From contig JAVCCX010000412.1 in the NCBI GenBank assembly GCA_030765245.1, forward strand, positions 1 through 15,502: 15,502 nt of DNA. The letters run 5' to 3'. Positions 5,409 to 13,754 of this stretch are shown here, in pieces. A program made the translations under genes and the position numbers. The stretch comes from Candidatus Zophobacter franzmannii. GTDB taxonomy: Bacteria > Cloacimonadota > Cloacimonadia > Cloacimonadales > JAFGVF01. The first letter of the stretch is position 1; every line of letters starts with the position of its first letter. Under the pieces are notes generated by a model. It was not told the DNA's origin and did not search any database. It was given only the letters and a program-made list of their open reading frames with translations.

Positions 5409-6884
5409 ATGGATAGTTTTCCAAATATCAATATTCTGATTAAGACAGAAGATAGTTTTACTAATAAAGCAGAGTATATTTTGCGTACTTTGTGTAGTAT
5501 CCTGCGTTTAAACCCGAAGTTCTATTATGGGTCCACTTACGACCATGTTCATATTTACTATGGAGCAGAAACTAAGAACTCTTACCCCTTAAAAATCTAC
5601 CACAATCCGGATGCAGTTACCTTCTATAACAAAGATGATGTGTTTCATGCAAGTAAACTCAGGTATAATAAGTATAAAGATAACTATATCCCCTTCCTCT
5701 TCTCCCCACCCGGTGCTATGTTCTCTCTTTCAAAGACACATGCAGTTATAGAGAAAGACCTTATCTCTTCAGGTTTCTATTTCCTTGCCTGCTGGCACGA
5801 GAAAGTGCTGATGGCAAAAACTGAGAAAGAGAACAGGTTTGATTTCTATCGCTCAATCCAAGCCTTAGGAAACTTTATCGAGCTCCCTGTTGTAGATATC
5901 TATGCAGACATTATAAGAACAGTTATCGAAGTTGTGCTACCTGAGTTCTCACGAGAGAATAAGTGGGGTAGTAGAAAAGAGTTCTATATGACAGTAAGTC
6001 ACGACATTGATTATTGGAATTATTGGACTAAAGAGCATTACAAATTCACTTTTAAGTATAACTCAGAAAGGCTATTCAAAAGCCCTATAAATGCAGGGTA
6101 CAAGATTGTTTCTCACGCGCTCAGAAGCTTTATCTCCCACTCATATAACAGAATGAGACGCATAGTTCGTGGAGAAGAGTATAGAAACATCAATGCTACT
6201 TACTTCCTAATCACAGGTGATGTTCCTGATCAGTTTAGACTCGAGAATAAGAAGTTGGTGGAATACGAGAATAATCGACATGCCTATTTTGAAGTTCCGA
6301 AATTAAGGACTCAGTTGGAGGGACTACTACATGAACATGATGTTCAATTGCATGGTTCTCCGGAAAGCTCATTTAATAGTGAGGTATTGAAGAAAGAGAT
6401 TACGAAACTGAAAGAGTTAGGTGATAGTGTTATCGGTTACAGAGCACATACCCTCTCCTTTGATTATCACAAGAGTTTTGATGTATTAGAAGAAACTGAA
6501 ATCAACTATGATTCGACTATAGGTTTCTGGGAACATATAGGGTATCGTTGCGGAACAGCGTATCCATTCTTCCCATTTAACTTCAAGGAGAACAGACCTT
6601 ATAGAATTTTAGAGATACCTTTAACAGTTATGGATACGACGCTTATGTCTTCACACTGTATGAATCTATCCCCACTGCAGGGATATCTAAGGGTAAGGAA
6701 ATTAATTAAAAATGCCAAGAAATACGGGTCACATGTGAACCTATTATGGCATAACACAAGCTTTGAACGCATAGACTATCCTTTCTGGGGAATCGTCTAT
6801 TGGATGTTGATGAGGTATGCTCAGAAGAAGAAGGGAATGCTCCTGTCTATTACAGACCTGTATCGCATCTGGAGCGCTAGATAA
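5409..6884 (+). CDS. Polysaccharide-deacetylase-like protein (NodB-fold)
   Basis: 491 residues with an N-terminal region (1-190) lacking recognisable motifs and a C-terminal NodB-type part. The metal-binding and substrate motifs in order are MTVSHDID (194-201), TYFLITGD (264-271), LHGSPESS (314-321), GYRAHTLSF (343-351), YDSTIGF (367-373), YRCGTAYPFFPFN (379-391) and LLWHNT (445-450). These match the large deacetylase-like proteins common in Bacteroidota, which probably act on surface polysaccharide or peptidoglycan sugars. No signal peptide is visible, so a cytoplasmic or glycan-assembly role is likelier than secretion. The ribosome site before the ATG is poor; no better start is apparent. 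It ends 29 nt before nrdJ. No glycosyltransferases adjoin it, so the substrate is open. Confidence 0.8.
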   Translation: MDSFPNINILIKTEDSFTNKAEYILRTLCSILRLNPKFYYGSTYDHVHIYYGAETKNSYPLKIYHNPDAVTFYNKDDVFHASKLRYNKYKDNYIPFLFSPPGAMFSLSKTHAVIEKDLISSGFYFLACWHEKVLMAKTEKENRFDFYRSIQALGNFIELPVVDIYADIIRTVIEVVLPEFSRENKWGSRKEFYMTVSHDIDYWNYWTKEHYKFTFKYNSERLFKSPINAGYKIVSHALRSFISHSYNRMRRIVRGEEYRNINATYFLITGDVPDQFRLENKKLVEYENNRHAYFEVPKLRTQLEGLLHEHDVQLHGSPESSFNSEVLKKEITKLKELGDSVIGYRAHTLSFDYHKSFDVLEETEINYDSTIGFWEHIGYRCGTAYPFFPFNFKENRPYRILEIPLTVMDTTLMSSHCMNLSPLQGYLRVRKLIKNAKKYGSHVNLLWHNTSFERIDYPFWGIVYWMLMRYAQKKKGMLLSITDLYRIWSAR

Positions 6885-6913
6885 AAGAGAAAAATAAGGA
6901 TATAGAGGTACGG

Positions 6914-9172
6914 ATGAAGATCACTGATAACGCAATCACAGTTTTGAAGAAAAGGTATTTTAAAAAAGATTCTGAGGGCAAACTTATTGAGGACTGGGAC
7001 AAATTAATAACCAGAGTATCAAATGACATTAGCAATAATAATGAAGAGAAAGCTAAAATCTACTATAAATTACTGGATTCAGGTAAGTTTTTACCTAATT
7101 CTCCTACATTGATGAATGCAGGGAATGACATTCAGCAGTTATCTGCATGTTTCGTGTTGCCGATTGAAGATAGTATGGATAGTATCTTCACTACTATTAA
7201 GAATGCTGCGCTTATCCATAAAAGTGGTGGTGGTACAGGATTTAGTTTTACCAGATTGCGCGAAGCAAATTCAAGAGTGCGTTCTACAAATGGTGTATCC
7301 AGTGGCCCTATCTCATTCCTAAAAGTGTTCAATGCAGCTACTGATGCCGTTAAACAAGGTGGTACCCGTAGAGGTGCTAATATGGCTATCCTGAATGTGA
7401 ATCATCCGCAGATATTAGAGTTTATTTGCTGCAAAGAGGATACAACTCAGCTGACTAATTTCAATATAAGTGTTGGGATTACTGATGCGTTTATGCAAGC
7501 TGTACATAGAGATGAAGATTTCAACCTGATTTCCCCCCACTCTCATGAGATTATTGACACGCTTAAAGCAAGAGACATCTTTAACTTAATCATAGAGATG
7601 GCTCATAAGAACGGTGAACCGGGTATTGTGTTTATAGATAGAATTAATGAACAAAACCCAACTCCTCATCTTGGCGAAATCGAAGCGACTAACCCTTGTG
7701 GTGAACAACCTCTTCTGCCTAATGAAGCTTGTAATCTGGGTTCAATAAACCTATCAGCTTTCTATAATGATGGAGACTACGATTGGGACGGACTTAAAGA
7801 AACAGTCATGGATGCAACTGAGTTCCTTGATGATGTTATAGAGCGTTCAAACTACCCATTGGCAGAAATTGATGAGATGGTGAAGAAGAACCGTAAAATC
7901 GGACTTGGGATTATGGGTTGGGCTGACCTCTTATTCCAGATGAAGATTCCTTATAGCAGTGAAGAAGCTGTTAGTCTTGCAGAAGACATTATGGAGTTCA
8001 TCGATTTCCATGCGAAGAAGCGTTCGATTAAGATGGCAGAACAGAAAGGCAGTTTCCCTGCTTTTGACGGTAGTATTTACTCTAATGGGATCCTTCACAG
8101 AACTAACAATAAATTAGATTGGGCAGAGATTAAAGGTGATATCAAGAAATCCGGTATCAGAAATGCAACTATCACTACAATCGCGCCGACAGGTACTATA
8201 AGTATGATTCTTGATACATCGGGTGGTGTTGAACCTCAATTCTCACTTGTATATGTTAAGAATGTTATGGATGGTGAGAAGCTTCTATATGTTAATAAGC
8301 ATTTGGAACAAGAGCTTAAAAACCTTGGGATCTATTCTCAAGACCTTATGGAGAGAATCTCTGAACATGGTAGCCTCCAGAACATTGATGAAATTCCGGA
8401 AGAGACTAAGAAAGTGTTTGTAGTTTCACATGATATTAAGCCTGAATGGCATATAAGAATGCAGGCAGCTTTCCAGAAATACACTGATAACGCAGTTTCA
8501 AAGACTATTAACTTCTCCCGTGAAGCTACCAGAGAAGATATCAGAACAGCATACGAGCTTTCTTATGAACTTGGTTGTAAAGGCGTAACAGTTTATCGTG
8601 ATGGAAGTAGAGAGAATCAAGTACTAAATGTTGGTAAAACTATAAAAGATAAAGATGGAGCTGTCGAAGTACTTCATGAGCCTCGTAAGAGGCCTGAAGT
8701 GACACAAGGTATTACACAAAGAATGCACACAGGTTGTGGACACCTTTATGTAACTGTTAATTCTGATGAGCATGGTGCATGTGAACTCTTTACTCAGATG
8801 GGTAAAGTCGGTGGTTGTGCCTCAGCTCAGTTAGAAGGAATTGCACGACTCGTATCAATCTCACTTCGTTCTAACATTGATATTGATTCAATCATCAAGC
8901 ACCTTAAAGGAATCAGATGCCCCTCCCCTATGTGGAATAAAGGAAAGCTGGTTACATCATGCTCTGATGCAGTTGCTCAGGCACTTGAAAACTTTAAGAT
9001 TATCTATGGTAATAAGACAATCAAAGACTTCAAAGTCGATGCTACTGATGATGGTAAAGAACCTGTAGTAGTGAGTATGGGAATGATGAAAACATGTCCT
9101 GAATGTGGAAGTTCTATAGAGCACTCAGAAGGTTGCTTGAAATGCAACTCCTGTGGCTGGTCTAAATGTTAA
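6914..9172 (+). CDS. nrdJ: Adenosylcobalamin-dependent (class II) ribonucleotide reductase
   Basis: 752 residues, typical for the long class II enzymes. It reduces ribonucleotides to deoxyribonucleotides with a thiyl radical made by cleaving adenosylcobalamin, needing no oxygen. Visible are LPNSPTLMNAG (60-70), SACF with C79 of the redox pair, KSGGGTGFSF (103-112), GGTRRGANMA (149-158), and the active-site TNPCGEQ with N260, C262 and E264. EACNLGS follows with C273, then PTGTIS (425-430). The C-terminus carries a TSCPD-type domain (about 600-695) and a zinc ribbon, CPEC (728-731) with C741, C744 and C747; the last residue, C752, also lies in the cysteine-rich tail that usually re-reduces the active site. 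GAGG sits five bases before the ATG. No cobalamin riboswitch fits in the 29-nt gap upstream, so it is probably expressed with the operon. Confidence 0.95.
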   Translation: MKITDNAITVLKKRYFKKDSEGKLIEDWDKLITRVSNDISNNNEEKAKIYYKLLDSGKFLPNSPTLMNAGNDIQQLSACFVLPIEDSMDSIFTTIKNAALIHKSGGGTGFSFTRLREANSRVRSTNGVSSGPISFLKVFNAATDAVKQGGTRRGANMAILNVNHPQILEFICCKEDTTQLTNFNISVGITDAFMQAVHRDEDFNLISPHSHEIIDTLKARDIFNLIIEMAHKNGEPGIVFIDRINEQNPTPHLGEIEATNPCGEQPLLPNEACNLGSINLSAFYNDGDYDWDGLKETVMDATEFLDDVIERSNYPLAEIDEMVKKNRKIGLGIMGWADLLFQMKIPYSSEEAVSLAEDIMEFIDFHAKKRSIKMAEQKGSFPAFDGSIYSNGILHRTNNKLDWAEIKGDIKKSGIRNATITTIAPTGTISMILDTSGGVEPQFSLVYVKNVMDGEKLLYVNKHLEQELKNLGIYSQDLMERISEHGSLQNIDEIPEETKKVFVVSHDIKPEWHIRMQAAFQKYTDNAVSKTINFSREATREDIRTAYELSYELGCKGVTVYRDGSRENQVLNVGKTIKDKDGAVEVLHEPRKRPEVTQGITQRMHTGCGHLYVTVNSDEHGACELFTQMGKVGGCASAQLEGIARLVSISLRSNIDIDSIIKHLKGIRCPSPMWNKGKLVTSCSDAVAQALENFKIIYGNKTIKDFKVDATDDGKEPVVVSMGMMKTCPECGSSIEHSEGCLKCNSCGWSKC

Positions 9173-9197
9173 TGAATCTCAATTAATGAGGTAAAAT

Positions 9198-9830
9198 ATG
9201 AACCTATTTTCGATCTTTATGAAGGGTGGACCTCTCATGTTCGCCCTCCTTATCTGCGGTGTTTTTGTAGTTGCTATTGCAGTTGCAAAGTTCTTGGAGT
9301 TTAGAAAAGTTAAACAGTTAGATTTCCTATTAGCCGATCAACTCCAAACTGTAACTAGTTTCTCGCATTTGAAAGGATTTCTTGAATCTCAGTTTCATGA
9401 TTCACCCTTAGCGACAATTATCACAAAGATTCTTGATTTGCATAAACTTAAACCCAAAGCGGTTAAAGAAAATGCATCAGGGATTGCCGAAAGACAAGTA
9501 CATCTACTAGATAAACGCTTGGGAGTGCTCGCAACATTTGCTGCAGTATCTCCTTTGATAGGCTTCTTAGGTACTGTTACAGGTATGGTTCGCGTGTTCA
9601 TGAACATCGAGAAATCACCTGTGGGTGTCGATGTCAGTGCCTTTGCAGGTGGAATATGGGAAGCACTTCTAACTACTGTTGGTGGTTTAGTAATCGGGAT
9701 TATATCTATCCTCTTCTACAACTACTTTGTTAGTTTTATTGAGACTTATGCGAAGATGGTTGAAGATACACTAACTAATCTGTTGATTATATTGGAAGAC
9801 GAAACCGTAGAGCCAACCTATGAAGATTAA
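9198..9830 (+). CDS. exbB: ExbB/TolQ/MotA-family proton channel subunit
   Basis: 210 residues, a usual length. There are three membrane segments: about 12-32, about 110-132 (LATFAAVSPLIGFLGTVTGM) and about 153-178 (WEALLTTVGGLVIGIISI). The conserved LGTVTGM and EALLTTVGGL motifs line the proton path that ExbB shares with ExbD. The complex sits in the inner membrane and uses the proton gradient to drive TonB. GAGG lies six bases before the ATG. The gene overlaps the next one by 11 nt. Since tonB follows, ExbB is preferred over TolQ. Confidence 0.9.
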   Translation: MNLFSIFMKGGPLMFALLICGVFVVAIAVAKFLEFRKVKQLDFLLADQLQTVTSFSHLKGFLESQFHDSPLATIITKILDLHKLKPKAVKENASGIAERQVHLLDKRLGVLATFAAVSPLIGFLGTVTGMVRVFMNIEKSPVGVDVSAFAGGIWEALLTTVGGLVIGIISILFYNYFVSFIETYAKMVEDTLTNLLIILEDETVEPTYED

Positions 9831-10221
9831 TACTCAGAAAAAAAGAATTAAGGAGACCGTTCTCATCTCGATGACAGATGTGATGTTCCTTTTGATTATC
9901 TTTCTGCTTATATCTTCAAATTTCAACAATAGCAAAGGGATGCAAGTAAAGCTCCCTTCTGCCAAATCCCAACAGCAAGCCAATGCTAGCGTTATTCATC
10001 TCATGTACGATGAGAACTACAATCTTTACCTGGAAGATAAACAGGTGGATTGGAATGAACTGCCTTTAAGACTTACAACTCTTCACGAAAAGAAACCTGA
10101 TTTCACTATATTTATCAGAGCGGATAAAGATATCCCTCTGGAAAACATTGTAAAACTAATGGATGTAGTCAAACTATCCGGTTTCCAAAAACTGTATATC
10201 GCCACCAAGAATGCACAGTGA
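9820..10221 (+). CDS. exbD: ExbD/TolR-family proton channel subunit
   Basis: 133 residues: a short cytoplasmic N-terminus, one membrane segment (about 15-34) and a periplasmic domain. The segment holds ISMTDVMFLLIIFLL, where D20 is the protonated aspartate essential in the family. RADKDIPLENI (100-110) is the conserved periplasmic motif. Together with ExbB it converts proton flow to motion of TonB. The ATG lies inside the end of exbB (11-nt overlap), and the end overlaps tonB by 11 nt, implying coupled translation and fixed stoichiometry. Confidence 0.9.
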   Translation: MKINTQKKRIKETVLISMTDVMFLLIIFLLISSNFNNSKGMQVKLPSAKSQQQANASVIHLMYDENYNLYLEDKQVDWNELPLRLTTLHEKKPDFTIFIRADKDIPLENIVKLMDVVKLSGFQKLYIATKNAQ

Positions 10222-10945
10222 TCTCTATCTAAAGAAAGGCCTTATCGTATCAGTAGCCCTACACGGATTACTGATTATTATCGCTTTATTGTTTAGACTC
10301 GATATTTTGCCGGGTTCAAACAGCAGTGATATGCAGATATGGGAATTTGATTTAGCTGAAGAGCCAGTGATTCCCAAAGGCTATTATGATGATGAACAGA
10401 GGGTGACGAAAGAGGAACAGAGTTTCAACAATGCTGATATTGAAGAGGATTTCTCAGCTCAAACACTCAAGAATATGGCAGATGATTTATCGATAGATGA
10501 TTTGATAAAGAGCAGAAGTCGTTTTGATAAGAGTGATTTGTTCGATAAACGAGCAGAGAAACTGCCTGAGATAAAGCGAATAGAGATAAAAGAGGCTCAG
10601 CAAGCTACAGAAGTCAAGTCCAAGTATTTAGAGAAGTTTGCAGATTCAGTTGACTCAAAAAACCGAGACAACTCCCCTTTCAAGCTTGAGGGTGATGTTC
10701 TAATGCGTCAGATCTTATCAAAGAAGATTCCGGAATATCCTAAGAACAATCGTTCTAATGCCAAAGTAACTCTTGAATTTGAAGTTATGCCTGATGGCTC
10801 TGTCTCGAATATTATTGTTTTAAAGAAAGCATTTCCACAAATGGAGACACTGAGTGTCGATGCTCTGAAAGAGTGGAGATTTAATCCAATAGGTTCTGAT
10901 AAGACAACTAAAGGCGTCATCACTTTTATCTATCAGGTAAATTAA
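10211..10945 (+). CDS. tonB: TonB energy-transducing protein
   Basis: 244 residues. The N-terminal anchor is about 9-30 (GLIVSVALHGLLIIIALLF), with the serine and histidine typical of TonB anchors. A charged acidic/basic linker (about 40-155) spans the periplasm; it lacks the Pro-Glu/Pro-Lys repeats of enteric TonB. The C-terminal TonB domain (about 163-244) includes IPEYPKNNR (173-181), LEFEVMPDGSVSNI (188-201) and DALKEWRFNP (217-226). It contacts TonB-dependent outer-membrane receptors, none of which are in the window. It overlaps exbD by 11 nt and folP by 1 nt. Confidence 0.9.
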   Translation: MHSDLYLKKGLIVSVALHGLLIIIALLFRLDILPGSNSSDMQIWEFDLAEEPVIPKGYYDDEQRVTKEEQSFNNADIEEDFSAQTLKNMADDLSIDDLIKSRSRFDKSDLFDKRAEKLPEIKRIEIKEAQQATEVKSKYLEKFADSVDSKNRDNSPFKLEGDVLMRQILSKKIPEYPKNNRSNAKVTLEFEVMPDGSVSNIIVLKKAFPQMETLSVDALKEWRFNPIGSDKTTKGVITFIYQVN

Positions 10946-11976
10946 TGAATTATCTCATCCGATTTAAGACCGTAGCTGATGTAGAGAACTATTTCAACCT
11001 AATGGCTCTTAGTAGTGCTTCACCGAAACCTCTCAAATCATATCTTGGATTGAACTATATTAAGAAAAGCAAATGCACAGAGATAATTAATCTTTCCTCC
11101 GGTGAAAACAAGTATCAAGAAATCCTCCCAGACTATTTACATCCTATCGCAGAGAAGTTGTTAGGACTAAATTCTGAGCACAAACTTGAGCTAATGGGTA
11201 TTTTGAATGTTACGCCTGATTCTTTCAGTGATGGAAGTTATTATCTGCATTTAACAGACGGTCTTAACCATGCAAAAGAGATGTTGGACTTAGGTGCTGA
11301 CATTATTGATATTGGTGGAGAGTCAACTCGTCCCGGTGCTGAAAATGTTGATTTAGAGACAGAACTAAAGCGTGTAATCCAGGTTATTGAAGCTCTTAGA
11401 AAAAGTGCAAGTAAACAGATATCGATTGACACCTATAAAGCAGAGGTAGCTTCTAAGGCGATAAATGCAGGAGCAGACATAGTAAACGATATCAGTGCTC
11501 TTAGATTTGATCCTGAAATGATCAATGTCTTGAAAGAACATCCTAATGTTAAAGTCGTTCTAATGCATATGAATGGAATACCAAAAACTATGCAGAAAGA
11601 ACCGCATTATACCAATGTGATAGAAGATATCCTTGAGTTTTTCGAGGAGAGAATTAACTACTGCATAGAACACGGCATTTCCAAAGACCGAATTATCATT
11701 GACCCCGGGATTGGTTTTGGTAAAAGACATGAGGATAACCTCAATATTCTCAGGTATCTGTCAGCTTTCCATAGCCTTGGGTGTAAGGTTTTATTAGGTA
11801 CAAGTCGAAAGAGCTTTATCAACAGAATTGTTGAATCTAAACCAAGTGATAGATTGGCTGGGACATTGGCGACTACAAGTATTGCTATTGACAATAAAAT
11901 AGATTATATTAGAATACACGACATAAAAGAACATATTCAGTTCATAAAAACATATAACGCAATAATTAGGGGTTAA
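10945..11976 (+). CDS. folP: Dihydropteroate synthase with N-terminal extension
   Basis: 343 residues, about 65-80 longer than typical bacterial enzymes. The catalytic TIM barrel begins at about 81: MGILNVTPDSFSDG (84-97), GGESTRPGA (124-132), DIVNDI (178-183), VLMHMNG (205-211), DPGIGFGK (253-260), GTSRKSF (285-291) and IRIHDI (322-327). It joins p-aminobenzoate to the pterin pyrophosphate in folate synthesis in the cytoplasm. The first 80 residues have no motif I recognise; extended forms of this enzyme exist in other lineages. The ATG shares one base with the tonB stop. folP followed directly by cdaA is a known neighbourhood in several phyla. Confidence 0.94.
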   Translation: MNYLIRFKTVADVENYFNLMALSSASPKPLKSYLGLNYIKKSKCTEIINLSSGENKYQEILPDYLHPIAEKLLGLNSEHKLELMGILNVTPDSFSDGSYYLHLTDGLNHAKEMLDLGADIIDIGGESTRPGAENVDLETELKRVIQVIEALRKSASKQISIDTYKAEVASKAINAGADIVNDISALRFDPEMINVLKEHPNVKVVLMHMNGIPKTMQKEPHYTNVIEDILEFFEERINYCIEHGISKDRIIIDPGIGFGKRHEDNLNILRYLSAFHSLGCKVLLGTSRKSFINRIVESKPSDRLAGTLATTSIAIDNKIDYIRIHDIKEHIQFIKTYNAIIRG

Positions 11977-11978
11977 GC

Positions 11979-12722
11979 ATGGATTTATTGTTACCAAGGC
12001 TGTTAGACCTGGTTGATATTCTCCTCATTGGTGGATTAATATTCCTTTTCCTTAACCTTACAAAGCAAACCAGTTACTGGTATTTCCTATTCGGTCTTAT
12101 CGCTGTAGTTATCCTCTACTTTGTAGCAGCCCTCTTCCAACTACAGATGCTCTCGTCCTTATTCCAGAGCCTAAAGGACTATTGGCTACTCACTGTTCTC
12201 ATTATCTTTCAACCTGAGGTGCGCAAATTCTTCACGAGAAGTGGTATAACGAGAATCTGGGAACATACGGGCAAACAAAAGGACAAGGATTTCTACTTTG
12301 AACTTCTTGATTCTGTTACAGCATTAGCCTCTCAAAAGATTGGAGCTATTATAGTTATTGAAAATAGGCGTAAGTTGAACGATTATGTCTCAGGTGGTGT
12401 AGAAATAGATGCCAAGATTTCGCTCCCAATGTTGACCAACATCTTCGCTCCTCAATCAAAACTCCACGATGGTGCAGTTATTATCAGAAAAGACAGAATC
12501 ATTGCAGCGAAAGTAATACTTCCCCTTAGCAGTGATGAACAGGTTAAGACTACCAATGGGACCAGACATTTAGCCGGACTCGGCATTTCTGAAGTCACTG
12601 ATTCTTTTACAATTGTTGTTTCAGAAGAGTCAGGTAAAATCTCCTGTGCCTGTGATGGTGAGTTAACTCAGGGAATTTCATACGAAGAACTACTTCAAAA
12701 GATGAAGGATGCAGTTGAATAA
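11979..12722 (+). CDS. cdaA: Membrane diadenylate cyclase CdaA (c-di-AMP synthase)
   Basis: 247 residues. Three N-terminal membrane segments (about 10-27, 34-52 and 66-78) lead to FQPEVRKFF and a DisA_N cyclase domain (about 105-235). The catalytic LHDGAVI (162-168) is intact, with D164, G165 and A166. The second signature, usually GTRHR, reads GTRHL here, so the final arginine of the RHR motif is leucine (L198). GISEVTDSF and IVVSEESG are normal. The product is c-di-AMP, which governs potassium, osmotic and cell-wall control. It lies 2 nt after folP, with AGGGG close upstream, and overlaps coaE by 14 nt. No cdaR or glmM follows, unlike in Firmicutes. Confidence 0.92.
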   Translation: MDLLLPRLLDLVDILLIGGLIFLFLNLTKQTSYWYFLFGLIAVVILYFVAALFQLQMLSSLFQSLKDYWLLTVLIIFQPEVRKFFTRSGITRIWEHTGKQKDKDFYFELLDSVTALASQKIGAIIVIENRRKLNDYVSGGVEIDAKISLPMLTNIFAPQSKLHDGAVIIRKDRIIAAKVILPLSSDEQVKTTNGTRHLAGLGISEVTDSFTIVVSEESGKISCACDGELTQGISYEELLQKMKDAVE

Positions 12723-13341
12723 GCAACCCTTACTCATCTCCATTACCGGTGGGATATGTACCGGCAAATCAACAATCAGTAATTTACTGAGATTATCAGA
12801 CTACACCGTCTATTCGGCAGATAAGATTGCTCATAATGCATATAACAATCCGACCATTCTTAAAGAACTTATAGCTCTTTTTGGTGAGAATGTCACCACT
12901 AATGGCTCATTGGACAGAACTAAGATTGGCGAGTTAGTCTTTAAAGACAAGCAACTATTAACCAAGTTAGAGTCTATTCTACATCCATTCATCTTGAAAG
13001 AGATGCAAAGACTCTACAGTGAATTTAAAGGTGAGTACTGCTTCTTTGAAGTTCCACTTCTCTATGAAGCAAAGCTAAGTGAATGTTTTGATTGCAATAT
13101 CGTAGTTTACTCAACAAGAAGCTTTCAACTTGAACGATTGACAATTTTAAGAGAGATTACACAGCGACAAGCTGAGAATATTCTTAAAAGTCAGATAGAT
13201 ATTGAGATCAAGAGAAGCAAGGCTGATTATGTTATAGAGAACAATTCAGACTATGATGAATTGAAAGAGAAGTACTCATATTTCTTGAAATTCTTGCCTG
13301 AACTAAATTCGAGACCACACAAAAAACTATTATCAATCTAA
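12709..13341 (+). CDS. coaE: Dephospho-CoA kinase
   Basis: 210 residues, the normal length. The P-loop is TGGICTGKST (13-22), followed by SADKIAHNAY (36-45) with the catalytic aspartate D38, then LESILHP (87-93), FFEVPLLYEAKL (112-123) and ADYVIENNSDYDEL (172-185). It phosphorylates dephospho-CoA in the last step of CoA synthesis. The P-loop has Cys-Thr (ICTGKS) where Gly-Ser is most common. The start lies 14 nt inside cdaA, and only a weak purine stretch (GAAGG) precedes it. It is the last gene of the operon; no clear intrinsic terminator follows. Confidence 0.92.
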   Translation: MQLNKQPLLISITGGICTGKSTISNLLRLSDYTVYSADKIAHNAYNNPTILKELIALFGENVTTNGSLDRTKIGELVFKDKQLLTKLESILHPFILKEMQRLYSEFKGEYCFFEVPLLYEAKLSECFDCNIVVYSTRSFQLERLTILREITQRQAENILKSQIDIEIKRSKADYVIENNSDYDELKEKYSYFLKFLPELNSRPHKKLLSI

Positions 13342-13358
13342 ATATTTGTTAAATCTTG

Positions 13359-13508
13359 CCCACTACTACCTTCAATAATTCACATTTGAGACTTACCAAT
13401 CACCTACTCATTTCTTTCCCGTTTCTTACCCCGCTGGGTAAGCTCTGGGTAAGGAAGGGGTAAGAGAGTAGTAAGAGACTACTTAGAATTATTCAAGGAA
13501 AATGTGGG
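13359..13508. repeat. 150-bp palindrome of 11-nt units (element C)
   Basis: Centred at about 13433.5. The core CTTACCC-CGCT-GGGTAAG (13425-13442) is a perfect 7-bp stem. Left-arm units at 11-nt steps are ACTTACCAATC (13391), ACCTACTCATT (13402), TCTTTCCCGTT (13413) and TCTTACCCCGC (13424). Right-arm units are TGGGTAAGCTC (13435), TGGGTAAGGAA (13446), GGGGTAAGAGA (13457) and GTAGTAAGAGA (13468). The outer ends, 13359-13381 and 13486-13508, are complementary at 18 of 23 positions by my count, and the zone between at 24 of 43. A second pairing, CTTACCCC/GGGGTAAG (13425-13432, 13457-13464), is shifted by one unit. It lies just after coaE and could serve as a boundary or binding array. Function unknown. 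Confidence 0.72.
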
Positions 13509-13704
13509 AAAAAATTAAGAATCTTACACATTTCTATGCTCTATCTTCTCTCTATCTCAACAGACAAATATATGAGAGGAGTGTCCACCGAAGAACCAAT
13601 CCCATTCCTTATCCCCAAAAATAACAAAGATTGGCTCCAAATTTGCATTTTAACCTACTGTAATGTAAAAATGAGATTATCATATTGATAAGTGTAGATT
13701 TAGA
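13509..13704. other. Intergenic stretch upstream of the C25 peptidase gene
   Basis: AT-rich, with no gene I can support. A 50-codon frame (13536-13688) is open but has no ribosome site. No RNA gene or strong hairpin was seen. Confidence 0.4.
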
Positions 13705-13735
13705 TTGACAAATCGATACCGTTTTACGCGATATT
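13705..13735 (+). promoter_or_regulatory. Possible promoter of the C25 peptidase gene
   Basis: A perfect TTGACA (13705-13710) is followed after 19 nt by GATATT (13730-13735, 4 of 6), 19 nt before the start codon. The spacing is long and the leader very short, so the true -10 may differ. GGAGG (13744-13748) lies six bases before the ATG. Confidence 0.32.
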
Positions 13736-13754
13736 GGGAACTTGGAGGATACAG

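Noticed and set aside
6885..6913. Cobalamin riboswitch before nrdJ
   Set aside because: The gap of 29 nt is far too short, and no B12-box-like element was seen upstream of meaB either.
13359..13508. CRISPR array
   Set aside because: The repeats are 11-nt degenerate units without spacers and arranged as inverted arms; no cas gene is nearby.
13536..13688. 50-codon frame upstream of the C25 peptidase gene
   Set aside because: The middle (STEEPIPFLIPKNNKDW) looks a little protein-like, but there is no ribosome site and no recognisable family; a chance frame or remnant is as likely.
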